This document shows positions 1 through 7,600 of a stretch of 32,226 nt of DNA, in pieces (within the stretch, counting starts at the first letter, position 1; each line of letters starts with the position of its first letter). The stretch is from Holophagaceae bacterium. GTDB lineage: Bacteria > Acidobacteriota > Holophagae > Holophagales > Holophagaceae. Location: the NCBI GenBank assembly GCA_025363715.1, contig JANYLR010000084.1, positions 1 to 32,226 on the forward strand. The letters are read 5' to 3'. The position numbers and the translations under genes were made by a program. Below the pieces are notes generated by a model that saw only the letters and a program-made list of their open reading frames with translations, ran no database searches and had not been told where the DNA came from.

Positions 1-1
1 A

Positions 2-292
2 CTGATCATCCGCAGGTCAGGCATTCATCAGTACAAATATGGGTTTTTGGTCGTCAGATCTGATTTACCAATCATATTTCATTGCTTCTGGATTGGCATG
101 CTAATGGCCGGCTTATTCATTGCATACCTGGGCATTGAAGCTATATCCACTCGCTCCTTCAATTCCATCGCCATGACTGTCGGCCTAACCCCTAGCTCAA
201 CTCGGACCCCGCCTGCATTGCCATTCGCTCTCTCTCAACCTCGTGCTTTCTCGGCTTCGCTCAGCGCCTCTCCGCAGGCGGGGCCCGGTTAG
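2..292 (+). CDS. partial cassette gene, possible membrane protein C-terminus
   Basis: A reading frame is open from the window edge to a TAG at 290-292. The product contains one strongly hydrophobic stretch (roughly positions 69-140, around FWIGMLMAGLFIAYLGIEAI) that could be a membrane segment. About the last 36 codons lie inside attC1, so the tail is made of attC-encoded residues rather than family sequence. The true start is outside the window or at an internal TTG at 47. No family is recognised. It could instead be an open frame without function. Confidence 0.35.
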   Translation: MIIRRSGIHQYKYGFLVVRSDLPIIFHCFWIGMLMAGLFIAYLGIEAISTRSFNSIAMTVGLTPSSTRTPPALPFALSQPRAFSASLSASPQAGPG

Positions 293-307
293 CTTCCTTC
301 GTTAGGC
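183..307 (+). repeat. attC site 1
   Basis: R'' box GCCTAAC at 183-189 and R' box GTTAGGC at 301-307. The inner arm starting GCTCAACTCGG pairs with the arm ending CCGGTTAGC except for a few unpaired bases, the extrahelical bases expected in attC. The predicted integrase crossover is between 301 and 302. Confidence 0.92.
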
Positions 308-622
308 CTCGATCGCCCTTCTCTTTCTATCTGCCAGGTGTGCTGGGTTCAATTCACATTCCGTCGTCCAGGCACACACCAGCGGCAATCCTCGTCAGTT
401 CTGAAATTTCAGCAGTTCAAGAATGGCGTTATTGCTTGCTCATCAACAATCGGCCCATGGTTTTCTGCCATCATCGAGGTCACTTCAGCATTTCGTCCTT
501 CATGTTTACGCAATAACTCCAGTGGTTTCCCTTTGGGGTCGTCGGCATGAACTTTCGCTCTCGCTCAAGCAAGTTCAAATCCAAGCGCGCCGCGCGCTCG
601 GGGCACCAATGCTTAGGGCTCG
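308..622. other. cassette 2 body, no convincing + strand gene
   Basis: This is the non-attC part of the cassette at 302-740. Plus-strand frames starting at 338, 423 and 547 are open, but their products are Ser/Arg/Pro-rich and run into the attC, so I do not call them. The minus strand holds a 51-codon frame at 409-564, listed separately. The cassette may be non-coding, carry a degraded gene or carry an inverted gene. Confidence 0.5.
409..564 (-). other. possible minus-strand gene fragment in cassette 2
   Basis: Read on the minus strand, 409-564 gives 51 codons ending in TGA at 411-409. The product has balanced, protein-like composition (it includes DPKGKPLELLRKHEGRNAEV). A TGA at 567-565 precedes it in frame, and no good start or ribosome site is visible, so it may be the 3' part of a broken gene. 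A gene opposing attC orientation is unusual but known, for example in toxin-antitoxin cassettes. No family is recognised. Confidence 0.25.
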
Positions 623-746
623 GCCTAACCTTGCGCTCAAGTCGGACCCCGCCTGCATTGCCTTCCGCTCTCTCTCACCATCTCGCTATCTCGGCTCCGC
701 TCGTCGCCTCGGTGCAGGCGGGGCCGCTTAGCTTCCTTCGTTAGGC
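623..746 (+). repeat. attC site 2
   Basis: R'' GCCTAAC at 623-629 and R' GTTAGGC at 740-746, with the same inner arms and CT-rich central loop as the other sites. Crossover is predicted between 740 and 741. Confidence 0.92.
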
Positions 747-774
747 GCTTGACCAATCTCCCCGGAGGCATACG

Positions 775-1203
775 ATGGCACTAAATGATCAGATCAATCG
801 CTATCTCGAATCGATACCAGAGCCTAAGCAGACCGACATGCGTAGGCTCCATGGCGACATTCTGGAAATGAATCCAGGTTGCAAACTTTGGTTTCTCGAC
901 GGCAAGGATGAGACTGGCAAGGTAGTGTCCAACCCAAACATAGGTTATGGCACGCTGAGTAAAAAATACGCCGACGGAAAAACCAAAAAGTTTTATCAAG
1001 CAGGCATTAGCGCGAATTCAACTGGACTATCGGTCTACATCATGGGGATTGACGACAAAAGGTATTTGCAAGGAAAGTACGCGCACACGATCGGAAAGGC
1101 GCGTATCACTGGTTACTGCATCAAGTTTAAAGCTATCAAAGATATTGACTTGGCAATTCTAAAGGCTGCGATCCAAGATGGTATGGAACGAACACGCGCC
1201 TAA
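775..1203 (+). CDS. DUF1801-family protein (cassette-encoded)
   Basis: A 142-residue protein resembling the DUF1801 family by its pattern: an N-terminal helix with YLESIPEPKQ, then LHGDILEMNPGCKLWFLDGKDE, NPNIGYG, FYQAGISANSTGLSVYIMG and a C-terminal GYCIKFKAIKDID motif. The biochemical role of this family is not established. A good ribosome site, GGAGG at 764-768, precedes the ATG. The stop codon TAA (1201-1203) is supplied by the R'' box of attC3, so gene and recombination site overlap by six bases. It is the best-conserved protein among the cassettes. Confidence 0.85.
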   Translation: MALNDQINRYLESIPEPKQTDMRRLHGDILEMNPGCKLWFLDGKDETGKVVSNPNIGYGTLSKKYADGKTKKFYQAGISANSTGLSVYIMGIDDKRYLQGKYAHTIGKARITGYCIKFKAIKDIDLAILKAAIQDGMERTRA

Positions 1204-1321
1204 CCCTCCGCTCAAGTCGGCCCCCGCCTGCATTGCCTTCCCCTCTCTCTCATCATTTCGCTACCTCGGCTCCGCTCATCGTCTCGGTGCAGGCGCGGCC
1301 GCTTAGCTTCATTCGTTAGGC
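1198..1321 (+). repeat. attC site 3
   Basis: R'' GCCTAAC at 1198-1204, overlapping the stop codon of the preceding gene, and R' GTTAGGC at 1315-1321. Crossover is predicted between 1315 and 1316. Confidence 0.92.
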
Positions 1322-1346
1322 TTCACCCATTCCCTGGAGAAAGACT

Positions 1347-1646
1347 ATGACCTCAGGTTCTGAAATTCCGCTCATCGCTGCAGTTGTAGCGGCCTCATCG
1401 ACCATGAATGCGATCAAGGCATTTGGAGTAATTGTCCGGGTTGACGCAAATGATTTCGCTTCAATTCTACGAAAGCAGGAAGCACCTATGGTTGTTGCCT
1501 CGGGTTCCTTCTTTGGTCGGTCCAAATTCCTTTGCAGCTACAAAGGGTTGACCTTCTATTGCAAAGCCAAATCGAATCAGAATGTTGAATTTCCGCCTAA
1601 CACTGAAATCATCAATAGTTCATCCATCTCCATGCCTTATCTCTAA
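1347..1646 (+). CDS. small hypothetical protein of cassette 4
   Basis: A 99-residue product with a GGAG ribosome site about ten bases before the ATG. The first 35 residues are hydrophobic (IPLIAAVVAASS, then AIKAFGVIVRVDANDF) but not clearly a membrane span. The second half contains VVASGSFFGRS, SYKGLTFYCK and FPPNTEIINSSSISMP. From memory this pattern (SYKGL, then a hydrophobic strand and a final proline-containing strand) recurs in small uncharacterised bacterial proteins. I cannot name the family. The whole gene lies inside one cassette, 40 bp before attC4. Confidence 0.7.
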   Translation: MTSGSEIPLIAAVVAASSTMNAIKAFGVIVRVDANDFASILRKQEAPMVVASGSFFGRSKFLCSYKGLTFYCKAKSNQNVEFPPNTEIINSSSISMPYL

Positions 1647-1685
1647 TCTATAGGCTAACTCGAGCGACTACATGTGCCCTCTTCA

Positions 1686-1810
1686 GCCTAACCCTCCGCT
1701 CAACTCGGACCCCGCCTGCATTGCCTTCCGCTCTCTCTCAGCATCCCGCTTCCTCGGCTCCGTTCAGCGTCTCGGTGCAGGCGGGGCCCGGTTAGCTTCC
1801 TTCGTTAGGC
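1686..1810 (+). repeat. attC site 4
   Basis: R'' GCCTAAC at 1686-1692 and R' GTTAGGC at 1804-1810. The site is open in the reading frame of the next gene (from 1672 through 2106), so upstream translation could run through it. Crossover is predicted between 1804 and 1805. Confidence 0.92.
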
Positions 1811-1836
1811 CTCCCACCATCCAGAGGAGTTCCTGC

Positions 1837-2106
1837 ATGCGTCTAGTCCCGCTTTTCCTCCTTCCAGGCCTAGCCTTTGCTGGTTCTCCGGAAAATCAGG
1901 TTCCACGGCCTATCCCTCCCAAAGGAATTCAGTTCAAGGTCCCACAAATCCCTTGGTGGAACAGTGCGGAGAAATCTCGGCTATCTTCTCAATCAATCCT
2001 CAACAACTCTATGGCTCCCTCAACCAAGCCCAATTCCGATTTCCTTTTGTTGCCATACCCTTACCAAGCTCCAGCAAACGGACGCTCCTACTTCTTCTAT
2101 CAATAA
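1837..2106 (+). CDS. small secreted protein of cassette 5
   Basis: An 89-residue product starting at an ATG preceded by AGAGGAG (1823-1829). The first 17 residues (MRLVPLFLLPGLAFAGS) look like a cleavable signal peptide with a short hydrophobic core and an A-F-A cleavage site. The rest is rich in Pro, Ser and Asn and ends in a Tyr/Phe-rich tail. No family is recognised. Another frame from about 1953 also looks protein-like, so a frameshift cannot be excluded. Confidence 0.5.
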   Translation: MRLVPLFLLPGLAFAGSPENQVPRPIPPKGIQFKVPQIPWWNSAEKSRLSSQSILNNSMAPSTKPNSDFLLLPYPYQAPANGRSYFFYQ

Positions 2107-2127
2107 ATCAGGGCCCACAGCCCGTCG

Positions 2128-2251
2128 GCCTAACCCCTGGCTCAACTCGGACCCCGCCTGCATTGCCTTCCGCTCTCTCTCAGCTTCTCGCTTCCTCGGC
2201 TTCGCTCGTCGCCTCGGTGCAGGCGGGGCCGGTTAGCTTCATTCGTTAGCC
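2128..2251 (+). repeat. attC site 5 with variant R' box
   Basis: R'' GCCTAAC at 2128-2134; the right box at 2245-2251 is GTTAGCC rather than GTTAGGC. The six bases after the crossover G belong to the next cassette, whose own R'' box (2819-2825) carries the matching change. Crossover is predicted between 2245 and 2246. Confidence 0.9.
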
Positions 2252-2282
2252 AACCTTAACCAACATCTCTTTAGGCCCATCA

Positions 2283-2810
2283 ATGGAACGCGATCATATT
2301 CCTGCTCCCGTGGTGCGAGCTGTCCTCGTGGAGGCTGGTCATCGTTGTGCAATCCCAACATGTCGAACCACGACTACTGAGGTTGCACACATAGTTCCTT
2401 GGGCCGACACGCATGACAATTCATTTGAGAATTTGATCGCCTTATGTCCAAACTGTCACACCCGATTTGATCAGAAGAAGGAGATCGATCGCCAATCCAT
2501 AAGGATGTACAAACATAACCTGGGCATTTTAAACAATCGCTACGGTGAGGTTGAGCGGAGGCTTTTTGAGGTTCTGGCCAAATCTGGTGAGCGTGTATTC
2601 ATTCTTGGTGCAGGTGGCGATCTACTTGTAGCGAACGCAGTCAAGGATGGGTTCTTTGTAGACAAGAACGTTCCAGGAAAAGGACTTGAACTGAATGTCG
2701 TCGGCACTAATGGGTTCCAAAAATGTTTCCCTCTTACATTCACTTACTGGGTGACCGACCTCGGCATAGAGTTCATCAATCGTTTCGCATCAGGTGCCGA
2801 CATTGCTTAA
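2283..2810 (+). CDS. HNH endonuclease-like protein (cassette-encoded)
   Basis: A 175-residue protein with an N-terminal HNH nuclease domain. Two zinc-binding pairs are visible, C22/C27 (CAIPTC) and C55/C58 (CPNC). The catalytic set fits H36 (EVAHIVPW), N50 (FENLIALC) and H59 (NCHTRFD). HNH domains of this type bind a metal ion and nick or cut DNA. The remaining 110 residues, including GERVFILGAGGDLL and a hydrophobic C-terminal part, are not recognised and may choose the target. There is no strong ribosome site before the ATG. Cassette-borne HNH proteins could be restriction or defence nucleases, but nothing here shows the substrate. Confidence 0.85.
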   Translation: MERDHIPAPVVRAVLVEAGHRCAIPTCRTTTTEVAHIVPWADTHDNSFENLIALCPNCHTRFDQKKEIDRQSIRMYKHNLGILNNRYGEVERRLFEVLAKSGERVFILGAGGDLLVANAVKDGFFVDKNVPGKGLELNVVGTNGFQKCFPLTFTYWVTDLGIEFINRFASGADIA

Positions 2811-2818
2811 TCCAGGTT

Positions 2819-2942
2819 GGCTAACCCTCCGCTCAAATCGGACCCCGCCTGCATTGTCTTCCGCTCTCTCTCTACTTCTCGCTTCCTCGGCTCCGCTCAT
2901 CGTCTCGGCGCAGGCGTGGCCGGTTAGCTTCATTCGTTAGGC
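2819..2942 (+). repeat. attC site 6 with variant R'' box
   Basis: The left box is GGCTAAC at 2819-2825, complementary to the variant GTTAGCC at the start of the same cassette (2245-2251). The right box GTTAGGC is at 2936-2942. Crossover is predicted between 2936 and 2937. Confidence 0.92.
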
Positions 2943-2963
2943 GGCACCCATATAGGAGGCAAT

Positions 2964-3155
2964 ATGACCATTCTTAACCACGAGCGGCACGAAGGGCAGG
3001 ATTGGGTCACGTGGACTTGCCAATCTTGCCAATCAAAAGTTCGCTATCCATGGTCACAGCGAAATATTTCCCTAGAATTTGTTTGCAGAACCCTCGGTTG
3101 TGCCGGCGGATACCTTTCCACCGCAAAAGACAGAGAAGAGCTCAGGCACGCTTAG
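2964..3155 (+). CDS. small Cys-rich protein, possible zinc ribbon
   Basis: A 63-residue product with an excellent ribosome site (AGGAGG at 2954-2959) before the ATG. Four cysteines, C19, C22, C41 and C46, occur as a CxxC pair and a CxxxxC pair, which could bind one zinc ion. The family is not recognised. It is the first of two genes in one cassette (2937-3837), 53 bp before the lipoprotein gene. Confidence 0.6.
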   Translation: MTILNHERHEGQDWVTWTCQSCQSKVRYPWSQRNISLEFVCRTLGCAGGYLSTAKDREELRHA

Positions 3156-3208
3156 GTATATCTCTAATCGAACTACACCTATCTGGGATTTCTGAATAAG
3201 GAGTCGAT

Positions 3209-3637
3209 ATGAAGACGTTTCTCATCCCCGCTGCTTTGATCGCTCTTGCCATCACTGGATGTTCTAAGCCTAAACCATCGCTTGAACGGATCCACACGGG
3301 CATGAACGAAGATCAGGTCTATGCAATTCTTGGTAAGCCATCGACTACGGCCCAACAAGGATCAGCAAAATTCCTTGAGTACGAATCTTATGATCGCGAT
3401 ATTTGGTTGGGGTCGGGCAGAAAAGAGAATGGTCAAATTTTCTTCATTCGATTAATCGATGGTCGCGTCGAGTCCTTCGGAAGAAAGGGAGACTTCGACT
3501 CCACCAAAAATCCGACTCAAGAGATAAAGATCGACAAAAAGGTAGAAATGACGGGCACTTCTACCTCAACCGCTCACCAAATTCCAGCTCCCTTTGACCT
3601 CCAGAGTGAACTACTAAAATTAGAACAGATGAAATAA
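3209..3637 (+). CDS. lipoprotein with BamE/SmpA-like domain
   Basis: A 142-residue product with a lipoprotein signal peptide, the lipobox ending ITGC at C18, so the mature protein is probably lipid-anchored. Residues about 25-60 (RIHTGMNEDQVYAILGKPS then EYESYDRD) match the pattern of small BamE/SmpA-like domains in lipoproteins. AAGGAG precedes the ATG. The stop TAA at 3635-3637 interrupts a frame that continues to 3709 with a SHOCT-like sequence, so the protein appears shortened by a nonsense change (see 3638-3709). It shares its cassette with the small Cys-rich protein upstream. Confidence 0.75.
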   Translation: MKTFLIPAALIALAITGCSKPKPSLERIHTGMNEDQVYAILGKPSTTAQQGSAKFLEYESYDRDIWLGSGRKENGQIFFIRLIDGRVESFGRKGDFDSTKNPTQEIKIDKKVEMTGTSTSTAHQIPAPFDLQSELLKLEQMK

Positions 3638-3709
3638 GCTGGCCTCATTAATGATCAAGAATTCAAAGACCTCCGCCAAAAGGCCATTGAAAAAGCAAAA
3701 GCACAATAG
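3638..3709 (+). pseudogene. severed SHOCT-like C-terminal tail
   Basis: In frame with the lipoprotein and directly after its TAA, codons 3638-3706 read AGLINDQEFKDLRQKAIEKA plus three residues and then a TAG stop at 3707-3709. Together with the preceding SELLKLEQMK this fits the SHOCT pattern (L.KL..L...G.I...EF...K...L). The intact protein would then be 166 codons. One base change (for example AAA, GAA or CAA to TAA) explains the break. A real, earlier stop with a chance resemblance is the alternative. Confidence 0.6.
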
Positions 3710-3718
3710 TCCAAGGCC

Positions 3719-3843
3719 GCCTGACCTCTAGCTCAACTCGGACCCCGCCTGCATTGCCTTCCGTTCTCTCTCAACATTTCGCTTTCTCGGCTTCGCTCAA
3801 CGCCTCGGTGCAGGCGGGGTCCGGTTAGCTTCCTTCGTTAGGC
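3719..3843 (+). repeat. attC site 7
   Basis: The left box is GCCTGAC at 3719-3725, one base off GCCTAAC; the right box GTTAGGC is at 3837-3843. Inner arms and loop match the other sites. Crossover is predicted between 3837 and 3838. Confidence 0.9.
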
Positions 3844-3898
3844 CTCATGCATCAAATCGTATTTCATTCATTTCTTAATCAATTAAAGCGGAGAAATA

Positions 3899-4420
3899 AT
3901 GAAAAAGAACATCGTCGTTTCACTATTTATTATTTGGATTATAGGTATTGTGTTGACGTACGGTTTGGGATACCGCATGGGGATTGGTTGGGATAGAGAC
4001 CAACGCAGCGGTCGGGAAGCAAAAATCCACGATCAGGTCGAATGCCTTAAGGCTATTTACAATTCGGCTAACCCACAAAATCGATCAGAGATGGCACTTA
4101 ATGAATATCTAGAACTCGCAAAATTAGAAAAAGACCCTGAGGCAGTACGGGCCTATCTTTTGGATCTGATGAATAAACAGCTCAATCAGATGTACCGGTT
4201 GAATCCTCAGGCGATAACTGGAGAAGGCCCGGGAGCGAGACTAGCGTGGAGGCCACAGAGAGTCATCAATCTCCTCGAATTATGGGTGCCAGGGCAAACC
4301 GATTATCGGAAAATCCGAAACCCGTATGGAGATAAGGCACCTCTTTGGGACCTCTACCTCTTGGACGCCAAGGAAGCTCAAAGTCGAGGAGTTAACGATT
4401 TGGGTTGTGGTGGTCATTGA
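3899..4420 (+). CDS. single-span membrane protein of unknown function (cassette 8)
   Basis: A 173-residue product with GGAG about six bases before the ATG. Residues 5-26 (VVSLFIIWIIGIVLTYGLGY) form one N-terminal membrane segment or uncleaved signal. The rest is soluble, predicted outside the cytoplasm, with a helical middle region (ALNEYLELAKLEKDPEAVRA) and no recognised motif. It is the most distal gene of the array, about 70 bp before the decayed attC8. Low GC and codon use match the other cassettes and differ from mfd next door. Confidence 0.7.
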   Translation: MKKNIVVSLFIIWIIGIVLTYGLGYRMGIGWDRDQRSGREAKIHDQVECLKAIYNSANPQNRSEMALNEYLELAKLEKDPEAVRAYLLDLMNKQLNQMYRLNPQAITGEGPGARLAWRPQRVINLLELWVPGQTDYRKIRNPYGDKAPLWDLYLLDAKEAQSRGVNDLGCGGH

Positions 4421-4488
4421 TCAGGATTACCCAATTACAAGCTCGATCTCGTTGTCTTGACTTATTAAAAAGCAAATCCCATACATCG

Positions 4489-4610
4489 GCCTAACCTCTC
4501 GCTCAACTCGGACCCCGCCTGCATTGCCTTCCGCTCTCTCTCAACATTTTGCTTCCTCGGCTCCGTTCAACACCTCGATGAAAGTGGCCGAACACCTTCT
4601 TCCGTCAAAG
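4489..4610 (+). repeat. attC site 8, right half decayed
   Basis: The left box GCCTAAC (4489-4495), inner arm and loop to about 4570 match the other attC sites. The right half then diverges, mostly by transitions and a 2-base loss, but still aligns: GGCTCCGTTCA, CTCG, CTTC and a final GTCAAAG at 4604-4610 in place of GTTAGGC. The last bases overlap the stop codon of mfd on the other strand (4605-4607). This is probably a non-functional, oldest end of the array. Confidence 0.75.
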
Positions 4611-7600
4611 CCCCGCCCACGCCGCCAGCACCCGCTGGGCCTGGAGGATGGGTCCATCAGCCGTGCCGAGTACCGGCAAGCGCACGGCGCCATCGGGGCT
4701 GAGGCTGGCGCCCTTGGTCTGGCCCACCCACCTCATCAGCTTCGCGGGATCGAGCGGGGTCTGGGGGCTCAGGCGCAGCTTGAGCTGGCCCTTGTCCACG
4801 GCCACTTCGGAGACGCCCAGCACTTGGGCCTTGAGCTTGACCTTGAGCAGTTCGAAGAACCGGATCGTGTCGGGATCGTCCTCGGCGATGCGGCCGAAGC
4901 GGTCCTCCAGATCCAGCTTGTAGAGCTCGAGATCACGTTCCTCACGCAGCCTTGAGATGCGCTTGTAGGCCACCAGGCGCTCGCTGGCCTGATCGATCCA
5001 GCGGCGGCCCAGCTGGGCGCCCGGGGCCAGGTTGTCGAGCTGTACCTCGAAGCTGCCGCTGGGCTGGCCCTGCAGTTCCTGAAGCGTTTCCTCCAGCAGC
5101 TTCACATAGAGCTCGAACCCGATGTCGTGGATGTGGCCGCTCTGCTCGCCGCCCAGCAGGTTGCCCGCGCCGCGCAGTTCGAGGTCCATGGCTGCCACGC
5201 GGAAGCCGGAACCCAGTTCGGAGAAGTCCTCCAGGGCCTGCAGGCGTTTTCTGGCATCTTCACTAATTTCGTGCTTGGGCGGAATCATGAGGTAGGCGTA
5301 GGCGGGCACGTCGCTGCGGCCCACCCGGCCCCGCAGCTGGTAGAGCTGGCTGAGGCCGAAGGCATCGGCCCGGTGGACGATGAGCGTGTTGGCGTTGGGC
5401 ACGTCGAGGCCGTTCTCCACGATGGTGGTGGCCACCAGCACATCGATGCGCCCCTCCATGAAGCCCAGCATCACCTGCTCCAGGGCATCATCGGTGAGCT
5501 GCCCGTGGCCCACGCCCACCCGGGCATCCGGCACCAGCTCCCGCACCCGGGCGGCGATGGACACGATGGATTCCACTCGGTTGTGCACCAGGTAGACCTG
5601 GCCGCCCCGGCGCAGCTCGAACTGGATGGCGGTCTGCACCAGTTCGTCGCTCCAGGGGGCCACCACGGTTTCGATGGCCAGGCGATCCTTCGGCGGCGTT
5701 TCGATGAGGCTGATCTCCCGCAGGCCCGTGAGGCTCATGTGCAGGGTGCGGGGAATGGGCGTGGCGGAGAGCGCCAGCTGATCCACGTTGAGGCGCAGCC
5801 GCTTGAGCTTCTCCTTGTGGCCCACGCCGAAGCGCTGCTCCTCGTCGATGACCACCAGGCCCAGGTCTGCGAACTGTACCTTGGCTCCCAGCATCTGGTG
5901 GGTGCCGATGACGATCTCAATCTTGCCGTCGCCCAGCTCCTGGAGGATGCGCTTCTGGTCCGCCGGATCCACGAAACGGTTGAGCATCTCGATGCGGATG
6001 GGGAAGCCCGCGAAGCGCTCCTTGAAGGTGCGGAAATGCTGGAAGCAGAGCACGGTCGTGGGACACAGCACGGCCACCTGCTTGCCTTCCAGGGCCACCT
6101 TGGCGGCGGCGCGCATGGCCACTTCGGTCTTGCCGAAGCCCACGTCGCCTACCAATAAGCGATCCATGGGCCGCGGCGATTCCAGGTCGGCCTTCACCGC
6201 CTCGATGGCCTCGACCTGGTCCGGCGTGGGTGTGAAGGCGAAGCTGGCATCGAAGGCTGCCATGTCCGGCCCGTCCGGCGGGTAGGCGTGGCCCTTCTCG
6301 AGCTTGCGCTGGGCATAGAGCTTCAGCAGTTCGTCGGCCATGTCGCGGATGGCCTTCTTGGCCCGTCGTTTCACCTTGGCCCAGGAGGCGCCCCCCAGCT
6401 TGTCGAGGGGTGGCAGGTGGCCCTCGGCGCCGGTGTAGCGCTGCATGAGGTCGGCCCGTTCGAGGCTCACATTCAACTGGCCGCCATCGGCGTAGCGCAG
6501 CTGCAGCACTTCCTGTTCCTCGCCGCCCACGATGAGCGTGGCGAAGCCGAGGAACTCGCCAATGCCATGGTCCAGGTGCACCACGCGGTCGCCGGGCTTG
6601 AGGTCCCGCAGATCCGACAAGAACGCCGCGCTACGGGATTTCTTGGGCGCGGCCTGGATGGCCTTGCGGCCAAATACTTCCCGCTCGGTGAACACCACCA
6701 GGCCGGGCTCCTTCAAGTGGAGGCCAGAACTCAGGGACAGATGCAGGGCCCGGCAGCCCACCTCGGTGCCGTAGGCCTGGGGCAGCTCGTGTTCCCGGAT
6801 GAACTCCTGGAAGCGGTCCCGCATGCCAGTTGTGGAACCCGCCAGGAACACCTTGTGCCCGCTGAGGGATAGCTCCTGCAGGTGCTCCGCCAATTCGGAA
6901 AGACGGCCCTGGAATTCGCGCACGGGTTGCGCCGCCAGGGGCACCGTGGCCTCGCTCTGCCACTCGGTGAGCAGCAAGGTGGAACGGCTGGGATCCGTTG
7001 GCAGGAAGCGATCCTCGAAGTCAGGACACACCACGCCGCCCCGGCGCAGCATCGCCAGCCCCTCTTCGATGCGGGCCCGTTCCGCATCCCGCAGGGCCTC
7101 CTCCCAGGCGCCGTCCAGGCGGATGCGCAGGCAGGGCGGCACCCAGTGGACCAGCTGGCCCTTGGGTTGGGCCAGCAGCGAATGGAACAGCTCTTCGCCG
7201 GGGAAGTGGCCGTGGGTGGCGAGGCGCGCGCGGCGGAAGGCCAGGTCATCCTCGGGCTCGGAGGTGCGATCCGCGCGGGAGGCCACGGCGGCCAGCAGGG
7301 CCTCGCCGTTGCCGCGATCCCCTTCGAAACGCGGATAGAGCATCAGGGATTCCAGGGCCTCGCCCGTGCGCCGCTGAGTATCGGGATCGAAGGGGCTGAG
7401 GCGCTCCAGCTCGTCGCCGAAGGTCTCCAGGCGCAGGGGCTGCTCCAGATGATCGGGCCAGAGGTCAATCACCATGCCCCGGGAGCTGAACTCGCCGGGC
7501 GCCGAGGCCATCTCCGTGCGGCGGTACCCAAGGGCGATCAACGTCTCCAGGAGCAATTCACGCGGCACCTCCGCGCCCTTGCGCAGTTCCAACTTCTGCT

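Larger units (their letters stand above)
1..4610 (+). mobile_element. integron gene-cassette array, distal part
   Basis: Eight direct repeats of about 125 bp alternate with unrelated sequences of 0.3-0.8 kb. Each repeat begins with an RYYYAAC-type box (GCCTAAC) and ends with a GTTRRRY-type box (GTTAGGC), with inner complementary arms, as in integron attC sites. Cassettes, cut after the G of each GTTAGGC, span about ?-301, 302-740, 741-1315, 1316-1804, 1805-2245, 2246-2936, 2937-3837 and 3838-4604. The attC sites are nearly identical to one another, as is typical of sedentary chromosomal integrons. GC content is clearly lower than in the flanking genes. The orientation places attI and the integrase to the left, outside the window, so it is unknown whether this is a complete integron or an integrase-less cluster. 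Confidence 0.93.

Noticed and set aside
423..731. 102-codon + strand frame in cassette 2
   Set aside because: No ribosome site, and more than a third of it is attC sequence; composition is not protein-like.
183..4610. Direct repeats read as a CRISPR array
   Set aside because: Repeats are about 125 bp, spaced 0.3-0.8 kb apart with genes between them, and have attC end boxes; no short repeat-spacer pattern.
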